Assembly: GCF_017948265.1 (NCBI RefSeq)
Contig: NZ_CP072852.1
Coordinates: 434,001-498,000 of the forward strand
DNA: 64,000 nucleotides
Direction of reading: 5' to 3'
Source: Rhodoferax sp. PAMC 29310
GTDB taxonomy: Bacteria; Pseudomonadota; Gammaproteobacteria; Burkholderiales; Burkholderiaceae_C
Shown one piece after another: positions 27,526-37,226 of this stretch. A program made the position numbers and the translations under genes. Below the pieces are notes generated by a model. That model worked only from the letters and a program-made list of their open reading frames with translations. It was not told where the DNA came from and ran no database searches. The first letter of the stretch is position 1. The number at the start of each line of letters is the position of its first letter.

Positions 27526-28500
27526 CTAGTTGACCATTACCAATTTCCCCATCACGCCCCGCGAGCCCATGTGGGCGTAGGCTGCCTTCAAGTCTGCCAT
27601 GGGCATCGTGCGATCGATGATTGGTTTGATCTTGCCTTGACCGTACCACTGAGCCAGCTCCATCATCATGGCTGCATTGGCTTTAGGCTCTTTCTTTGCA
27701 AAGTCTCCCCAAAAGACGCCAATGACAGAGGCCCCTTTCAAAAGTGGCAAGTTGAGTGGCAATGAGGGAATGGGGCCAGACGCAAATCCGACCACCAAAT
27801 ACCGGCCCCGCCAAGCAATGGTGCGAAATGCGGGCTCGGTGAAGTCACCGCCCACGGGGTCGTAGATGACGTCGGCGCCTTTGCCATCCGTCAGGGCGCG
27901 AACGGCGTCTTTCAAGTTCTCCGTGCTGTAGTTGATGGTGGCGTCTGCGCCGGCAGATTTGCACAGCGTGCATTTCTCATCGGTCGATGCAGCCGCAATG
28001 ACTTTGGCGCCCACTGCCTTTGCAATTTGAATAGCAGCTGTGCCAACCCCTCCGGCGGCGCCAAGAATCAGCACTGTTTCACCGGCTTTCAGCTGTGCCC
28101 GGTCGATCAAAGCGTGATGCGATGTGGCGTAGATCATGATGAAGGCGGCAGCATCGACAAACGGGAATTTGTCAGGCAGTGCCATGCAAAGGGCCGCTGG
28201 CGCCAGCGTGTGTGTACCAAAGCCACCAGTGCCGGAGAGGCAGGCCACAGGTTGGCCTGCCTTCAGGTGGGTCACGCCTTCGCCAACGGCGACGACTGTG
28301 CCAGCGTATTCCGAACCGGGCACAAAAGGCAGTGGGGGCTTGATTTGATACTTGTTCTGAACGATCAGGAGATCGGGGAAATTGAGGCTGGCGGCCTTGA
28401 TTTCGATGAGTACCTCACCGACTTTGGGTTGTGGCGTGGGCATTTCAGTCCAGGTGAGGGCGTCAACGCCAACAGGGTTTTCACAGAGCCAAGCATGCAT
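27526..28500 (-). CDS. NADPH:quinone oxidoreductase family protein (zinc-independent MDR)
   Basis: From the ATG at 28500, which has GGAG nine bases upstream, the protein is 324 residues. It has an MDR fold: N-terminal GroES-like domain (SLNFPDLLIVQNKYQ, PFVPGSEYAGTVVAVG) and a Rossmann NAD(P) site GAAGGVGTAAIQIAKAVGAK. The cysteine and histidine ligands of zinc alcohol dehydrogenases are absent, placing it with quinone oxidoreductases (QOR). Its substrate cannot be told from sequence. Longer upstream frames reach toward surE and are less likely. It is transcribed divergently from surE. Confidence 0.88.
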   Translation of the reverse strand: MHAWLCENPVGVDALTWTEMPTPQPKVGEVLIEIKAASLNFPDLLIVQNKYQIKPPLPFVPGSEYAGTVVAVGEGVTHLKAGQPVACLSGTGGFGTHTLAPAALCMALPDKFPFVDAAAFIMIYATSHHALIDRAQLKAGETVLILGAAGGVGTAAIQIAKAVGAKVIAAASTDEKCTLCKSAGADATINYSTENLKDAVRALTDGKGADVIYDPVGGDFTEPAFRTIAWRGRYLVVGFASGPIPSLPLNLPLLKGASVIGVFWGDFAKKEPKANAAMMMELAQWYGQGKIKPIIDRTMPMADLKAAYAHMGSRGVMGKLVMVN

Positions 28501-28623
28501 GAGGGAAGTCTCCAAAAGTAATCTGAAATGATAGGGGCAGGTGAGGGTGCTCAATGTCACTGGCGGGACCGTCAATGGCAGGAACGGGGTGCCCCCTACA
28601 ATTCGCGATCAAACGAGTTCACC

Positions 28624-29418
28624 ATGAAAATCTTAATTTCCAATGACGACGGGTATCAGGCGCCCGGTATCGTGGCTTTGTATGAGGCCTTGCGAGACGT
28701 GGCAGACGTTGAAGTTGTCGCCCCTGAGCAGAATAACAGCGCCAAATCCAATGCACTCACCCTGCACTCGCCACTGTACGTCCACCATGCCAGCAATGGC
28801 TTTCGGTACGTCAATGGCACACCGGCTGACTGCGTTCACATTGCGTTGAGTGGCCTGTTGGACTACCGCCCTGATTTGATTGTTTCAGGGATCAACAACG
28901 GGGCCAACATGGGGGATGACACCATTTACTCGGGCACGGTGGGTGCCGCCATGGAGGGTTATCTTTTTGGAATTCCCGCCATCGCGTTCTCTCAAGTTGA
29001 GCGAGATTGGGTGCACTTGGAGTCGGCCGCCCGCAAGGCGCGGGAATTGGTGCTTCAAATGTCACGTCAAAAGTTGGTGGGCACCAAACCTTGGTTGCTG
29101 AACGTCAATATTCCCAACCGACCCTTTGACGAAATTGGGCACATAAAGTTGTGTCGATTGGGTCGCCGTCACGCGGCTGAAGCTGTGATCAAACAGGTGA
29201 GTCCGCGCGGCGAGACCATGTACTGGATTGGCGCGGCAGGAGCCGCCATGGACGACGCAGAAGGCACCGATTTTCACGCGACGTCCCAGGGCTTTGTGTC
29301 CATGACCCCGCTAAAAGTGGATTTGACTGACCACCATCATTTGGGTTATTGGGCACAAACCGCCTCCCGATTGGCGGAGCAGGATCAGGGCGCTGCAGCG
29401 CCGGATCAACCGAACTGA
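28624..29418 (+). CDS. surE: 5'/3'-nucleotidase SurE
   Basis: This 264-residue SurE starts at the ATG at 28624 ([16 protein letters not shown]). The metal site DD near residue 8, the Ser/Asn cluster [10 protein letters not shown] and [19 protein letters not shown] are intact. It dephosphorylates nucleoside monophosphates in the cytoplasm and is linked to stationary-phase survival. It heads the classical surE-pcm-nlpD-rpoS cluster, with pcm 7 bp downstream. Confidence 0.97.
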   Translation: MKILISNDDGYQAPGIVALYEALRDVADVEVVAPEQNNSAKSNALTLHSPLYVHHASNGFRYVNGTPADCVHIALSGLLDYRPDLIVSGINNGANMGDDTIYSGTVGAAMEGYLFGIPAIAFSQVERDWVHLESAARKARELVLQMSRQKLVGTKPWLLNVNIPNRPFDEIGHIKLCRLGRRHAAEAVIKQVSPRGETMYWIGAAGAAMDDAEGTDFHATSQGFVSMTPLKVDLTDHHHLGYWAQTASRLAEQDQGAAAPDQPN

Positions 29419-29425
29419 GAGACTC

Positions 29426-30220
29426 ATGAAAGAACGCCCGACTTTTCCCGCTCGACTGGATTTTTCGGGTGGCAAGCCTGTGCCAAACCGCCCGGACACT
29501 TTGTCCAGCCGTCCATTGGCCTTGGCGCCTTCTCCGCCCTCTGTGCGGATCCCGCTCAACTCTGAAGCGATAGGCTCCAGTTCGCCGCGTTCTCACATGG
29601 TGAGTCGGTTGATAGCTCAGGGGTTGAGTGATATGGCAGTGATCGCTGCGATGCGTGCGGTCGAGCGGCATCGGTTTGTGGACAGTGCACTGGGTAACCA
29701 GGCCTATGAGGACACCAGTTTACCGATTGGGTTGGGTCAAACCATTTCAAAGCCCAGCGTGGTGTCGCGTATGGGGGAGTTGTTGCGCAATGGCCAGTCG
29801 GGCAAGTTGGGCCGCGTCCTTGAAATTGGCACTGGGTGTGGGTATCAGGCTGCAGTGTTGAGCCATTTGGCGGACGAGGTTTACAGCATCGAGAGGCTGA
29901 GAGGTCTGCATGACAAGGCGCGGGAAAACTTGCGCTATTTTCGTATTGCCAACCTTCACCTCTTGTTTGGCGACGGCATGCTGGGCTACGCCAAAGGGGC
30001 GCCCTACGCCGGCATTATTGCAGCGGCAGGTGGTGAGGCGGTGCCTCAAGCGTGGATCGATCAATTGGCTGTTGGTGGCCGGTTGGTGGCACCGGTCGCT
30101 GTATCGGGCTCCGGTGTGGCAAAACAGGCCTTGATGGTGATCGACAAGACCGCGCAAGGGGTTCGTCAGACGGTGCTGGAGGTGGTTAACTTTGTCCCTT
30201 TAAAATCGGGTGTTGCATGA
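29426..30220 (+). CDS. pcm: Protein-L-isoaspartate O-methyltransferase
   Basis: This 264-residue SAM-dependent methyltransferase has motif I VLEIGTGCGYQAAVLSHLA, the Pcm signature around ALGNQAYEDTSLPIGLGQT, and post-I VYSIER. It methylates isoaspartyl residues so they can be repaired. The first roughly 45 residues (KERPTFPARLDFSGGKP...) form an extension not found in the 208-residue E. coli enzyme, rich in Pro and Arg and probably disordered. It sits between surE and nlpD in a stationary-phase cluster. Confidence 0.95.
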   Translation: MKERPTFPARLDFSGGKPVPNRPDTLSSRPLALAPSPPSVRIPLNSEAIGSSSPRSHMVSRLIAQGLSDMAVIAAMRAVERHRFVDSALGNQAYEDTSLPIGLGQTISKPSVVSRMGELLRNGQSGKLGRVLEIGTGCGYQAAVLSHLADEVYSIERLRGLHDKARENLRYFRIANLHLLFGDGMLGYAKGAPYAGIIAAAGGEAVPQAWIDQLAVGGRLVAPVAVSGSGVAKQALMVIDKTAQGVRQTVLEVVNFVPLKSGVA

Positions 30221-30230
30221 AGGGATGTCT

Positions 30231-31103
30231 ATGTTTGCTATGAGTGGTCGCGTGAGTTCGGTGCTTGCCTTGTTGGTCGTTGGTGGTTTGTTGGTGGGAT
30301 GCAGTTCAACGCCGCTCAATCGCGCGCCGGTGGTCGATCGGGGCGCGACAACGGCCGGTTCGATTCCGGTCCTGATGGACCCCAATACACCGTTGGTCAA
30401 GCAGCCTCCAGGCTTTGAGAATGCCGGCAAGCCTGGCTACTACACAGTGAAGCCAGGCGATACGATGACCCGCATTGGCTTGGAAACGGGGCAAACGGCT
30501 AAGGACATCGCGCGCTGGAGTGGCGTCGAGAACCCTCACAAAATTGAAGTGGGGCAGGTCCTGCGTGTCGTCCCTCCGGTTGCGTCGTCGACGCCTCCAG
30601 TGGCGATGGCCCCAGTGACGACGGCGACCGGCGTGGTCACCCAACCGGTGACTCAAGCCACGGTCACGCCCACGGGTAACGCGTCGCCGCCATCGTCAAC
30701 CACGGTGTCACCGGTGCAAGCGAGCGGCGGTGACGACGAAATCGCCTGGATCTGGCCAACCAGCGGCTCTGTGCTGGCCGGCTTTGACGAAGTCAAGAAC
30801 AAAGGTTTGGACATTGGTGGCTCCGTCGGTGACGCCATCGTTGCCGCCGCCGATGGTCGGGTGGTCTATGTCGGTGCGGGCCTGCGCGGCTATGGCAATT
30901 TGATCATCTTGAAGCACAACAACACCTACTTGACGGCCTATGCCCACAACAAATCGCTCTTGGTTATCGAAGACCAAGCGGTTCGCAAGGGCCAAAAAAT
31001 TGCTGAAATGGGCAATAGCGACGCTGATCGAGTCAAACTTCATTTCGAGGTTCGCCGGCAGGGCAAGCCGGTAGATCCAGCGAAATATCTTCCCGCCCGT
31101 TAA
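30231..31103 (+). CDS. nlpD: Murein hydrolase activator lipoprotein NlpD
   Basis: From the ATG at 30231, preceded by GAAGGG, this is 290 residues. It has a lipoprotein signal with lipobox LLVGC, a LysM domain ([20 protein letters not shown]), a Thr/Pro/Val-rich linker, and a C-terminal LytM/M23 fold. The M23 metal site is broken: the first histidine position reads NKGLDIGG, though YAH and LHFE remain. This is the known pattern of NlpD, which activates an amidase rather than cutting peptidoglycan itself. Starts at 30225 or 30240 are possible. Confidence 0.93.
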   Translation: MFAMSGRVSSVLALLVVGGLLVGCSSTPLNRAPVVDRGATTAGSIPVLMDPNTPLVKQPPGFENAGKPGYYTVKPGDTMTRIGLETGQTAKDIARWSGVENPHKIEVGQVLRVVPPVASSTPPVAMAPVTTATGVVTQPVTQATVTPTGNASPPSSTTVSPVQASGGDDEIAWIWPTSGSVLAGFDEVKNKGLDIGGSVGDAIVAAADGRVVYVGAGLRGYGNLIILKHNNTYLTAYAHNKSLLVIEDQAVRKGQKIAEMGNSDADRVKLHFEVRRQGKPVDPAKYLPAR

Positions 31104-31114
31104 CTTGTAACGGT

Positions 31115-32143
31115 ATGAAAAATCGTTCCGGCAGTGGCTTAGCAGAATGCACTCGCCAATACGGAGCGATCATTTCAAAGGGAAAAAAGGTTCTGGCCAT
31201 TGATTTTCCAGTGGGAGGCGATTCTGAATTGATAGCACCCCCTGCTTCACACCCCTGCATTGAGCCAGAAGATGCGGCCCTGCCGAGCAAGGAGTCGGGT
31301 GACTCCCTGTCGGCCTATCTGCGCAATGTGAGGCATACCGCGCTTTTTACGCCTGAACAAGAATTCTTGTTTGAAACTCAGGCCCGCGCCCGTGACTTTG
31401 AGGCCCGCCAGAGCATGATTGAACACAATTTGCGTTTGGTTGTCAGCATTGCCAAGCCTTATTCTGGCCGGGGTGTACCACTGCCTGACCTGATTGAGGA
31501 GGGGAACCTAGGCCTCATGCATGCCATCGACAAGTTCGAGCCAGAGCGCGGCTTTCGCTTCTCAACCTATGCCAGCTGGTGGATTCGACAATCAGTGGAG
31601 CGTGCCCTGATTTATCATGGACGTGCCGTGCGGCTGCCCGTGAATGTAGTTCGTGGTTTGCAGCAAGTTTTGGGTGCACGTCGTGCCCTGGAAAATGACC
31701 CCACATTCAATCAAAGCCGCCCAGGTGGTGTTCAGGCGTTGGACATTGTCGCTTTGTTGGGCCGGGACGCCGCTGAAGTGGCCACGTTGCTCACATTGGC
31801 GGATGGCCCAAAATCTCTGGACGTTGTCCTGGACGTGGCTGGCGCCGGAGAAAGTCTCGGTGACACTTTGGCAGGTGATGCCAGTCAGGAGCCTTCATCC
31901 CTGGTGCAGGCACATGAAGTGGAGCATCTACTGGCGCAATGGATTGGGCTTTTATCCAGTCGTGAAAAAGAGGTACTGGAAGCAAGATTTGGCTTGCATG
32001 ATCTGGAGCCCGAAACCATGGAGGTGCTGAGCCAGCGACTGGAGTTGACGCGCGAGCGCGTCAGGCAGGTTCAAAACGAGGCTCTCGTCAAGCTGAAGCG
32101 CTACCTGGTGTCAAACGGGATTACCGCGCAATCGTTGTTGTAA
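31115..32143 (+). CDS. rpoS: RNA polymerase sigma factor RpoS
   Basis: This 342-residue group 2 sigma70 has region 1.2 ([20 protein letters not shown]), region 2 ([18 protein letters not shown] to [19 protein letters not shown]), region 3 and region 4 ([20 protein letters not shown]). RpoS directs RNA polymerase to stationary-phase and stress genes. The first 50 residues are poorly conserved, and the ribosome site at the chosen ATG is weak. The segment [14 protein letters not shown] may derive from a degraded dispersed repeat. It lies 11 bp after nlpD; in other bacteria the main rpoS promoter lies inside nlpD. Confidence 0.95.
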   Translation: MKNRSGSGLAECTRQYGAIISKGKKVLAIDFPVGGDSELIAPPASHPCIEPEDAALPSKESGDSLSAYLRNVRHTALFTPEQEFLFETQARARDFEARQSMIEHNLRLVVSIAKPYSGRGVPLPDLIEEGNLGLMHAIDKFEPERGFRFSTYASWWIRQSVERALIYHGRAVRLPVNVVRGLQQVLGARRALENDPTFNQSRPGGVQALDIVALLGRDAAEVATLLTLADGPKSLDVVLDVAGAGESLGDTLAGDASQEPSSLVQAHEVEHLLAQWIGLLSSREKEVLEARFGLHDLEPETMEVLSQRLELTRERVRQVQNEALVKLKRYLVSNGITAQSLL

Positions 32144-32191
32144 GCCGCTAACCGGTCTCGGCAGACACCGCCGGCCTGAGACAATAGTGAC

Positions 32192-33625
32192 ATGACTGAC
32201 GAAATTCAAATACCAGACAATTTTCCGGCTGACTCACTGTATGTGAAGTCTCTTGATCTTGAGGCGCAAGGTGTCGCCCATCGGGTCGATGGCAAAGTGG
32301 TTTTTATCAAAGGAGCGCTTCCCTTTGAGTGGGTGAGTGCGGTGGTCCATCGCAAGAAGAGCAGTTGGGAGCAGGGCGCTGTCACTGCGATTCACCGTGA
32401 ATCCTCGCAGCGGGTCAAGCCGGGCTGCCCCCACTTTGGGCTGCATGAGGGCGCTTGCGGTGGCTGCAAAATGCAGCATTTACATGTGGGCGCCCAGGTG
32501 GCCGTCAAACAACGGGTGCTGGAAGACAACTTGTGGCATTTGGGTAAAGTGAAGGCCGACATGATTCTGCGGCCCATTGAAGGCCCTGCTTGGGGTTACC
32601 GCTACCGGGCGCGGATTTCGGTGCGAAATGTGCGAAAAAAGGGTACTGTCCTGGTCGGGTTTCATGAGCGTAAGAGCGGCTTCGTGGCGGACATGAGAGA
32701 GTGTCATGTGCTGCCGCCGCACGTGAGCGACCTGCTGCTGCCCTTGCGTGCCTTGATCACCTCCATGGATGCCGTTGACACCTGTCCCCAAATCGAACTC
32801 GCTTGTGGTGACTCGGTGACTGCGTTGGTACTTCGCCATATGGAGGCGCTGAGCGAGGCCGACCGGGCGCGGCTGCGGGCTTTTGCGATTGAACATGCAG
32901 GTGTTCAATGGTGGCTGCAATCGGGGGGGCTGGACACCGTTCAATTGCTGGATGAGGCCGTTGAAGAGTTGAGTTACGACCTGCCAGAATTTGGCATCCA
33001 TATGCCCTTCAAGCCGACTGACTTCACGCAGGTGAATCCCCATATCAACCGGGTTCTGGTGGCTCGGTCCTTGCGGTTGCTGGATGTCAAAAAGAGCGAG
33101 CGCGTGATTGACTGGTTCTGCGGTTTGGGCAACTTCACGCTGCCACTCGCCACGCTGGCAAGAGAGGTGCTGGGAGTGGAGGGCAGCGAGACGCTGGTGG
33201 CACGGTCTCGGGAAAATTATCAGAAAAATACGAGTCAGCGCTCTATTAGATCAGCACTATGTGCTACAAAATTTGTAGCTAGAAACTTGTTTAACATGAC
33301 GCCTGAGCTATTGGTTCAGGACGGTGTTTCTGACAAGTGGTTGGTGGACCCACCACGGGAAGGGGCGTATGCCCTGTTTCAGGCACTGGCAGACCTCCAT
33401 CAGCAAAAGTTGGACCCCATCAATCACCCGCCTGTGGAGGGTGGGCTGGATTGGACACCTCCTAAGCGCATTGTCTACGTTAGTTGCAACCCCGCGACAT
33501 TGGCCCGTGATGCGGGCGTATTGGTGTCACAAGGGGGCTACCGCTGCTCGGCGGCGGGCATGGTCAACATGTTCCCGCACACGGCCCACGTGGAAAGCAT
33601 GGCGGTGTTCGACTTCGTGGAGTGA
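32192..33625 (+). CDS. rlmD: 23S rRNA (uracil-1939-C5)-methyltransferase
   Basis: This 477-residue enzyme has an N-terminal TRAM-like domain and the iron-sulfur cluster cysteines in [19 protein letters not shown]. The SAM domain shows [16 protein letters not shown], and the catalytic loop is [15 protein letters not shown]. It makes m5U1939 in 23S rRNA using SAM. Within the SAM domain, between ENYQKNT and FVARNLF, there is an AT-rich in-frame insert ([13 protein letters not shown]) matching the hairpin half of the dispersed repeat. Confidence 0.95.
   Translation: MTDEIQIPDNFPADSLYVKSLDLEAQGVAHRVDGKVVFIKGALPFEWVSAVVHRKKSSWEQGAVTAIHRESSQRVKPGCPHFGLHEGACGGCKMQHLHVGAQVAVKQRVLEDNLWHLGKVKADMILRPIEGPAWGYRYRARISVRNVRKKGTVLVGFHERKSGFVADMRECHVLPPHVSDLLLPLRALITSMDAVDTCPQIELACGDSVTALVLRHMEALSEADRARLRAFAIEHAGVQWWLQSGGLDTVQLLDEAVEELSYDLPEFGIHMPFKPTDFTQVNPHINRVLVARSLRLLDVKKSERVIDWFCGLGNFTLPLATLAREVLGVEGSETLVARSRENYQKNTSQRSIRSALCATKFVARNLFNMTPELLVQDGVSDKWLVDPPREGAYALFQALADLHQQKLDPINHPPVEGGLDWTPPKRIVYVSCNPATLARDAGVLVSQGGYRCSAAGMVNMFPHTAHVESMAVFDFVE
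33263..33282 (+). repeat. Partial copy of dispersed repeat inside rlmD
   Basis: GCTACAAAATTTGTAGCTAG is a near-perfect small hairpin of the same form as the repeat family's first half. Together with the AT-rich bases just upstream it encodes extra residues in a variable loop of the methyltransferase domain. Confidence 0.55.
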
Positions 33626-33668
33626 CGAACTTAGGCACCTCAGAGATACCAAGCCGCCTTGGCAAAGC

Positions 33669-34007
33669 CTAGTGCGCCGCCGATTTGCCGGCGCTTTTCT
33701 CTGTCGGGGCATCCTCAATGATTTCCTCAGCAGGCGCTGTCGGAGTCATTGTGGCGGGAATACCTTCAATGCTGTTCTCCCGCATGTACCCGTCCATCGA
33801 TTTCCAGCCTTCAAATATCGAGGATTTGGACAGCTTTGCATTCAAGACATAGCAGTCTTCAATGCTGCGCAATCCGTACCGACACGCGCTGCCAGTCGCT
33901 TTGGCGTCCGCTTCGCGTTGGAGCATACGCGGGTCTGGGCCCAATCCGGGGATTTCACACCCGGCCAGCAAAAGCACAGTCGCGGCGACGAGAAGGCGAG
34001 AGGTCAT
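33669..34007 (-). CDS. Small putative lipoprotein of unknown function
   Basis: From the ATG at 34007 the product is 112 residues with a lipoprotein signal (VAATVLLLAGCEIPG), so it is probably acylated at the cysteine. The mature part has two further cysteines (SACRYGLRSIEDCYV) that could form a disulfide, and a tail rich in Pro, Glu, Ala and Lys. I do not recognise a family. It is convergent with rlmD, 43 bp from its stop, and lies downstream of the Bax-inhibitor-like gene beyond a terminator. Confidence 0.7.
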   Translation of the reverse strand: MTSRLLVAATVLLLAGCEIPGLGPDPRMLQREADAKATGSACRYGLRSIEDCYVLNAKLSKSSIFEGWKSMDGYMRENSIEGIPATMTPTAPAEEIIEDAPTEKSAGKSAAH

Positions 34008-34079
34008 GACGTGAAGCTGTGGCATATAGGGAATATCGGCCAAATGGCGGATGAGTTAAGTGATCTGGAATATTGAAGC

Positions 34080-34106
34080 AAAAAAAGGCCCGAGCGGGCC
34101 TTTTTA
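34080..34106 (-). terminator. Rho-independent terminator after the Bax-inhibitor-like gene
   Basis: AAGGCCCGAGCGGGCCTT with flanking A-run and T-run forms a 7-bp GC-rich hairpin. On the minus strand it follows the gene at 34124-34819 by about 18 bp and separates it from the lipoprotein gene. Confidence 0.8.
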
Positions 34107-34123
34107 ATGCGTTGGCGTCAAAC

Positions 34124-34819
34124 TTAGTCGCGCTCACCGCCCATGATGCCCAATAGGGACAGCAAGGCCTGGAACACATTGATGATGTTGAGGTACATAG
34201 ACAGCGTTGCACTGATGTAATTGGTCTCGCCACCGTCAATGATGCGCTTCAGGTCGTACAACATGTAGGCACTGAAAATACCAATCACAGCCACCGAAAT
34301 GGCCATCATTCCTGCGGTGGAGCCCACAAACACATTGATGATGCCGCCAATAATCACGGCCATCGCGCCCACAAATAACCACTTGCCCATGCCAGAGAGG
34401 TCGCGTTTGATGACGGTTGACAGACTGGCCATGACGAAGAAGATGCCAGCAGTGCCTGCAAACGCCGTCATGATCAAGTCAGGGCCGTTTTTGAAGCCGA
34501 GAACCATGGCAATCATGCGAGACAACATCAAGCCCATGAAGAAGGTGAAGCCCAGAAGAACTGGGACACCCGCAGCCGAGTTCTTGGTCTTTTCAATGGC
34601 GTAAATGAAGCCGAAGGCACCGCCGAGGAATACGATCAATCCGAGTCCACCCGACAGTGATTGGGTGATGCCAGTGGTGACGCCTATCCAGGCACCCAAC
34701 ACCGTAGGCAACAGGCTCAGTGCCAACAACAAGTAGGTATTGCGCAGCACTTTGTTGCGCTGCGCGGCCATGGCGCCGTGGCCAAAACCTTGTTCGATGG
34801 GTTGAATGTTGTCATTCAC
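34124..34819 (-). CDS. Bax inhibitor-1/YccA family membrane protein
   Basis: This 231-residue protein has seven hydrophobic helices, typical of the UPF0005/BI-1 family, with family features such as LSGGLGLIVFLGGAFGFIYAIE and the late aspartate-bearing helix near YMLYDLKRIIDGGETNYI. Bacterial members (YbhL, YccA) are inner membrane proteins; YccA modulates FtsH, and some act as pH-sensitive calcium leaks. Which role applies here cannot be told. GGAG lies upstream of the ATG, and the gene ends at a clear terminator. Confidence 0.93.
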   Translation of the reverse strand: MNDNIQPIEQGFGHGAMAAQRNKVLRNTYLLLALSLLPTVLGAWIGVTTGITQSLSGGLGLIVFLGGAFGFIYAIEKTKNSAAGVPVLLGFTFFMGLMLSRMIAMVLGFKNGPDLIMTAFAGTAGIFFVMASLSTVIKRDLSGMGKWLFVGAMAVIIGGIINVFVGSTAGMMAISVAVIGIFSAYMLYDLKRIIDGGETNYISATLSMYLNIINVFQALLSLLGIMGGERD

Positions 34820-35004
34820 AGTGATACTCCTTCATGGCCTGCGATGTGCAGGGTTGCTTTGATTCTAGGGGCTATCAATCGGCTCGCCAAAATTGGCTGT
34901 GCGATGGGGCCCACTTTTTGTAAGGATACTTCCACCTGAAACAAGCTGAAAGAGGTGCATTCAAGGCGTTATGCTATTTGTTTTATAAATGTAGGTTCCA
35001 CTCA

Positions 35005-35412
35005 ATGAAAAACAAATTTGCACTCGAACTGTCTGATGTGAAAGCCATCGCTGCGGCTGCCGAGGCTGAGGCACTGAAAAACAATTGGGCGGTCACGATT
35101 GCGATCGTGGACGACGGCGGTCACTTGCTCTGGCTGCAGCGTCTTGACGGCGTTGCCCCCATCTCTGCGCACATTGCGCCGGCGAAAGCGAAGACGGCGG
35201 CCCTGGGTCGGCGCGAAAGCAAGATCTATGAAGACTTGATCAATGGCGGACGCACGTCATTTTTGAGCGCGCCCGAGATCAGCGGCATGCTGGAAGGTGG
35301 GGTTCCCATCATGAAGGACGGACAGTGCCTGGGTGCTGTGGGCGTAAGCGGTGTGAAGTCCTCAGAGGACGCACAGATCGCCAAGGCGGGTATCGCCGCC
35401 ATTGGTCTGTAA
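35005..35412 (+). CDS. GlcG/HbpS family (DUF336) protein
   Basis: From the ATG at 35005 (MKNKFALELSDVKAIAAAA) the protein is 135 residues. Typical GlcG features are VTIAIVDDGGHLLWLQRLDG, ISAHIAPAKAKTAA and the C-terminal VGVSGVKSSEDAQIAKAG. Family members include the haem-binding HbpS and GlcG of glycolate clusters; binding of haem or flavin-like ligands is plausible but not shown. It has no glycolate genes nearby. Confidence 0.88.
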   Translation: MKNKFALELSDVKAIAAAAEAEALKNNWAVTIAIVDDGGHLLWLQRLDGVAPISAHIAPAKAKTAALGRRESKIYEDLINGGRTSFLSAPEISGMLEGGVPIMKDGQCLGAVGVSGVKSSEDAQIAKAGIAAIGL

Positions 35413-35448
35413 CCGCTTTGTGAGTGTCGGCGCCGGACAATAGGCGTG

Positions 35449-35838
35449 ATGCAAGAATCCCTTCCTACGCCTTTGTTACCGCGTTGGCAGCGGTGGATTT
35501 GGATGTTCTGTGGAGTTGCTTGCTTGGTCGCCGGCGTGATTGGCATTGCGCTGCCGCTGCTTCCGACCACTCCTTTCGTGCTTCTGGCAGCTTTTTGTTT
35601 CTCCCGGGGGAGTGCTCGCTATGAGCAGTGGATGCTAAATCACACTCGATTTGGTCCCATGGTTCGCCACTGGCGGGCCTGTAGAGCGGTACCACTGCGG
35701 GCCAAGCAACTGGCGTCGGTGATGATGACGCTGAGTTCTGTGATGGCCTGGTGGCTCCTTCCGCCGTCCGTGCGCTGGATACCGGGTGCGAGTTGCGCGC
35801 TGGTTGCGATCTGGCTTTGGCACTTGCCCAATGGATAA
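35449..35838 (+). CDS. DUF454 (YbaN-like) inner membrane protein
   Basis: This 129-residue protein has two to three hydrophobic helices and the YbaN signature GIALPLLPTTPFVLLAAFCFSRGS, followed by NHTRFGPMVRHWR. No function is established for the family. The ATG at 35449 follows a GTG one codon earlier. It runs 36 bp after the GlcG-like gene and ends 12 bp before the converging hemP. Confidence 0.88.
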   Translation: MQESLPTPLLPRWQRWIWMFCGVACLVAGVIGIALPLLPTTPFVLLAAFCFSRGSARYEQWMLNHTRFGPMVRHWRACRAVPLRAKQLASVMMTLSSVMAWWLLPPSVRWIPGASCALVAIWLWHLPNG

Positions 35839-35850
35839 TTTTTTCCCAAC

Positions 35851-36063
35851 CTATTTGGTCAGAATTAATTTCCCCAGTTTGGTGGTTTGCAGGCGGTAAA
35901 TCTCTCCATGGTGAGCAATGTGGACGACTTTCTCCCCATTGAACAGGTCGGCGCTCTGCAGAGACTGCGTCTTGTTGTCGAATGCTGACGCCGGCACTGA
36001 TTTGGTTGTGGACAAGGCCGTGTCACTGCCGGGTACAACTAGCGTCTTAGATCGGTCCGTCAT
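35851..36063 (-). CDS. hemP: Hemin uptake protein HemP
   Basis: This 70-residue protein has the HemP signature in its second half, VVHIAHHGEIYRLQTTKLGK then LILTK. HemP family proteins accompany haem and iron uptake genes; in some bacteria HemP activates haem receptor expression. The ATG overlaps the exbD stop by one base (TGATG), so it is translationally coupled to the TonB energising complex. It is the last gene of the iron block. Confidence 0.92.
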   Translation of the reverse strand: MTDRSKTLVVPGSDTALSTTKSVPASAFDNKTQSLQSADLFNGEKVVHIAHHGEIYRLQTTKLGKLILTK

Positions 36064-36473
36064 CAGTTCTTCGGCTCGGTGATGAATCCAATTTTCTTGA
36101 TGCCCGCCTGCTGTGCAGCAGCCATGACTTGGGCCACACGCTCATAGCGCACATCTTTGTCACCCCGAATATGCAGGTCCGCCTGGGGCACCTTGAGGGC
36201 TTCAGCCTGCAATCGAGTGAGCAGCTCGCTGTCTTGCACCGGCGCTTCATTCCAGTGGTAATTGCCCTGGGAGTCAACGCTGAGCGCGATGGTTTTTGGC
36301 TTGGTTTGCTGAATTTCATTGGTGACGCGCGGCAGTTCCACGTTCACCGCGTGCTTCATCACGGGCACAGTGATGATGAAGATGATCAGCAAGACCAGCA
36401 TGACATCGACCAGCGGCGTCATGTTGATCTCGTTCATCACATCATCGGGCTCATCTTGGGTTCCGAATGCCAT
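36063..36473 (-). CDS. exbD: Biopolymer transport protein ExbD
   Basis: This 136-residue protein has one N-terminal membrane helix containing the functional aspartate (NMTPLVDVMLVLLIIFIIT) and a periplasmic C-terminal domain. With ExbB it uses proton motive force to energise TonB. Size and motif are typical. It lies 10 bp after exbB and overlaps hemP by one base. Confidence 0.95.
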   Translation of the reverse strand: MAFGTQDEPDDVMNEINMTPLVDVMLVLLIIFIITVPVMKHAVNVELPRVTNEIQQTKPKTIALSVDSQGNYHWNEAPVQDSELLTRLQAEALKVPQADLHIRGDKDVRYERVAQVMAAAQQAGIKKIGFITEPKN

Positions 36474-36483
36474 GTGATTCTCC

Positions 36484-37200
36484 TCAGGCTTTCTTCATCG
36501 GAACGACTTTGCCATTGCCGGTGCCACTGCTGACACGGGCACCTGTGACAAAGTAGGCGTGCAGGTCATGTGCGAAGCGGTTGAGCTTGGTCAGCACGGA
36601 TTTGTTGCCGCGAACCAGCGCGTTGTAGCCCAGCACGGCGGGAATGGCGACAGCCAAGCCCAGCGCCGTCATGATGAGTGCCTCGCCAATGGGTCCCGCC
36701 ACTTTGTCAATGGTGGCGGTGCCGGCGGCGCCGATGCCCAGCAGGGCGTGGTAGATGCCCCAGACGGTTCCAAACAAGCCCACAAACGGGGCGGTAGAGC
36801 CGACCGAGGCCAGAATGGCCAAGCCAGATTGCAGGCGGGCGGTGCTGTCATCGATGGCGTTGCGAAGACTTCTGGTGACCCAATCACTCATATCCAGCGT
36901 GTTGTGCAGCTGAACTTTGGTGTTGCTATGGTGGGCAGTGGCCTCGCGGCCGGCGAGTGCGACTTGGCGAAAGGGGTTGCTGTCGTCTCCGCCCAGTGCG
37001 GTCAGGCCGGTGGCCAAGTCTTCACTGTGCCAGAACGCCTCGGTGCCCGCGGCCAGTTTCTTGTACTTGAAGACGTCTAGCGCCTTGAGCACGATGACCA
37101 TCCATGAGGCCAATGACATGGTGAGCAAGACCAAGGCCACGGCTTTGGTGACCCAATCGCCTTGGGTCCAGAAATTGATCAGTCCAAGTTGAGAATTCAT
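36484..37200 (-). CDS. exbB: MotA/TolQ/ExbB proton channel family protein
   Basis: This 238-residue protein has three membrane helices and the ExbB core GLAILASVGSTAPFVGLFGT and IGEALIMTALGLAVAIPAV. It forms the proton channel with ExbD that drives TonB-dependent transport across the outer membrane. The start is preceded by GGAG. It sits 26 bp after tonB, giving the order tonB-exbB-exbD. Confidence 0.95.
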   Translation of the reverse strand: MNSQLGLINFWTQGDWVTKAVALVLLTMSLASWMVIVLKALDVFKYKKLAAGTEAFWHSEDLATGLTALGGDDSNPFRQVALAGREATAHHSNTKVQLHNTLDMSDWVTRSLRNAIDDSTARLQSGLAILASVGSTAPFVGLFGTVWGIYHALLGIGAAGTATIDKVAGPIGEALIMTALGLAVAIPAVLGYNALVRGNKSVLTKLNRFAHDLHAYFVTGARVSSGTGNGKVVPMKKA

Positions 37201-37226
37201 ATTGACTCCAGATAGAAATTAAAAAA

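Noticed and set aside
31226..31262. TGATAGCACCCCCTGC in rpoS as a repeat copy
   Set aside because: Only part of one arm matches and no hairpin partner is clear; too degraded to call.
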